From CAYHVK01 sp964360255 (GTDB lineage: Bacteria; Bdellovibrionota; Bdellovibrionia; Bdellovibrionales; UBA1609), in assembly GCA_964360255.1 (NCBI GenBank), contig CAYHVK010000016.1, positions 1 to 64,000 of the forward strand: DNA of 64,000 nt. The letters run 5' to 3'. Numbering within the stretch: position 1 is the stretch's first letter; each line of letters begins with the position of its first letter. Under the pieces are notes generated by a model, which was given only the letters and a program-made list of their open reading frames with translations, was not told the DNA's origin and made no database searches. Both the position numbers and the translations under genes were made by a program. Shown here in pieces: positions 62,542 to 64,000 of the stretch.

Positions 62542-64000
62542 ATGGAAAAATCAGTCTTACAAAAAAATCTTATTTTAAATGCAGTGCTGGATTCTTTCAA
62601 AAAATTAGATCCCCAGACTTTGATTAGAAACCCTGTGATTTTTATCACTGAAATTGGTGCATTTGTAACCAGCGCGGCAGTTGTTTTAGATATGACGAAG
62701 GGTCATTGGTCAGGCTTTGAATTACAAATTGCTATTTGGTTATGGCTGACTGTTTTGTTCGCCAATTTTTCAGAAGCTATTGCAGAGGGTCGGGGCAAAG
62801 CTCAAGCTGAGAATTTAAAAAAGACTCGCACTCATACTCTCGCCCGTAGAATCACAAGTAAAGGTGAAGAAAAGGTGAATGCGAGTTTATTGCGTAAAGG
62901 CGATCTAGTTATTTGTAATACGGGAGATGTGATTCCTGGGGATGGTGAAGTTGAAGAAGGTATTGCCACAGTGGATGAGTCAGCGATCACTGGTGAATCA
63001 GCGCCTGTTATCCGAGAGAGCGGGGGCGATCGAAGCGCTGTTACAGGGGGCACAAAGGTTATTAGTGATCATATTGTCGTACGTATCACCGCAGATCCTG
63101 GCTCAAGTTTTTTAGACCGAATGATTGCTTTAGTTGAGGGGGCCAAACGACAGAAGACTCCAAATGAAATTGCATTATCTATTTTATTATCAGGACTGAC
63201 CATCGTATTTTTACTTGCCGTTGTGACCTTAAAATTTTTCGCTGATTATTCAGGCCAGGTAGCTGGGCAAGATCTCTCTCAGACAGTCACTGTGCCTATA
63301 TTGATTTCGCTTTTGGTTTGTTTAATTCCGACCACGATCGGTGGCTTACTCAGTGCCATTGGTATCAGTGGGATGGACCGACTCATTCAGAAAAATGTTA
63401 TTGCAATGAGTGGTCGTGCCGTTGAAGCGGCTGGTGATATCGATGTTTTGTTATTAGATAAAACTGGCACAATCACTCTTGGTAATCGTATGGCACATAA
63501 ATTTATTCCAGCACGCGGAGTAGAAATTGAAAACTTTGTGCGAATGGCTCAGTTGGCCTCTATTAGCGATGAAACTCCTGAAGGTCGCTCTATTGTAGTG
63601 CTCGCTAAAGAAAAATATAAAATGCGCGCCGAATCTTTAAATGTGCAAGAGGCAGAGCTTATTCCTTTTAGTGCTAATACTCGCATGAGTGGTATTGACT
63701 TAAAAGATTTAAAAATCAGAAAAGGCGCTCTTGATGCCATAAAAAAACATGTGGAAGCGCAAGGACAAAAAGTTCCTAAAGATGTTGAAGATGCAGCTCA
63801 CGAAGTGGCGAAGTCAGGCGGTACGCCACTAGTGGTGAGTGAAGGATCAAAAGTCCTTGGTGTCATTCATCTCAAGGATATTGTAAAAGGCGGCATTAAA
63901 GAACGCTTTGCCGAACTCAGAAAAATGGGAATTAAAACTATCATGATCACAGGAGACAATCCGGTAACGGCTGCTGCTATTGCCGCTGAAGCTGGTGTTG
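62542..64000 (+). CDS. kdpB: Potassium-transporting ATPase subunit KdpB (partial, runs off the window)
   Basis: KdpB is the P-type ATPase catalytic subunit. The visible 486 codons include the TGES actuator motif (DESAITGESAP), membrane helices with the LIPTTIGGLLSAIG segment, the phosphorylation motif LLDKTGTITLGN with the catalytic Asp, and the later MITGDNPVTA. The reading frame is open to the last base. It starts one base after the kdpA stop. kdpC and any kdpDE regulator would lie beyond the window. Confidence 0.95.
   Translation, partial: MEKSVLQKNLILNAVLDSFKKLDPQTLIRNPVIFITEIGAFVTSAAVVLDMTKGHWSGFELQIAIWLWLTVLFANFSEAIAEGRGKAQAENLKKTRTHTLARRITSKGEEKVNASLLRKGDLVICNTGDVIPGDGEVEEGIATVDESAITGESAPVIRESGGDRSAVTGGTKVISDHIVVRITADPGSSFLDRMIALVEGAKRQKTPNEIALSILLSGLTIVFLLAVVTLKFFADYSGQVAGQDLSQTVTVPILISLLVCLIPTTIGGLLSAIGISGMDRLIQKNVIAMSGRAVEAAGDIDVLLLDKTGTITLGNRMAHKFIPARGVEIENFVRMAQLASISDETPEGRSIVVLAKEKYKMRAESLNVQEAELIPFSANTRMSGIDLKDLKIRKGALDAIKKHVEAQGQKVPKDVEDAAHEVAKSGGTPLVVSEGSKVLGVIHLKDIVKGGIKERFAELRKMGIKTIMITGDNPVTAAAIAAEAGV

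Overview
The window looks like chromosomal DNA from a Gram-negative predatory bacterium of the Bdellovibrio group (Bdellovibrionota). This is an inference from gene content and gene style, not from a marker tree. It carries outer-membrane lipid, porin and lipoprotein genes, a full flagellar export operon ending in flhF-flhG-fliA, a Flp/Tad (type IVb) pilus locus, several secreted or lipid-anchored degradative proteins, and an FtsZ with a long Met/Gln-rich linker. Base composition is moderate to AT-leaning and TTG/GTG starts are common. There is one tRNA, no rRNA, no CRISPR array and no insertion sequence. A run of 10 N lies at 50705-50714.

Layout: 1-4382 holds the division genes (end of ftsQ, ftsA, ftsZ), then an LpxH-like phosphoesterase and a PlsC-like acyltransferase. 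A HigB/HigA-type toxin-antitoxin pair (4528-5147) separates these from a minus-strand run of prlC-type oligopeptidase, NAD kinase, recN and a CNNM/CBS membrane protein (10910 down to 5144). From 11.0 to 20.6 kb are envelope and housekeeping genes: a Asn/Tyr/Gly-rich lipoprotein, a short-chain dehydrogenase, an exported DNase-I-fold protein, another lipoprotein, pcrA/uvrD, rpsN, a PAS protein, a SPOR protein and an inositol-monophosphatase-type enzyme.

20.9-31.9 kb is one flagellar transcription unit, fliL-M-N-O-P-Q-R-flhB-A-F-G-fliA, preceded by a well-formed sigma-54 type promoter, a 12-bp palindrome about 147 bp upstream of the expected start site, and a 28-bp near-perfect hairpin. A sigma-32-type factor faces fliA across a 21-bp perfect inverted repeat. 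Then come a polyhydroxyalkanoate-system-like small protein, aspS, a membrane-anchored LuxR-type regulator and an LTA-synthase-type membrane phosphotransferase.

38.1-48.6 kb is a Tad/Flp pilus locus in two minus-strand blocks. One is Flp pilin, TadE-like pseudopilins and a CpaB-like protein in a chain of overlapping genes. The other is a two-component hybrid, a secretin and a short CpaF-type ATPase. Between them sit two plus-strand genes, a large exported Gly/Tyr/Pro-rich protein and a YtcJ-like amidohydrolase. TadB, TadC and a prepilin peptidase are not seen here. By gene content this resembles the host-interaction/type IVb pilus region known in Bdellovibrio.

48.7-58.1 kb holds a histone-H1-like protein, folD, a three-gene coupled operon of two SLT lipoproteins and a DUF3943-like protein (split only by the N run), gcvT-gcvH, a bile-acid:sodium-symporter-family protein and tRNA-Leu(UAG). 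The last part has two exported proteins of unknown function, an OmpL-like porin and the start of kdpFAB (kdpB runs off the window), a high-affinity potassium uptake ATPase.
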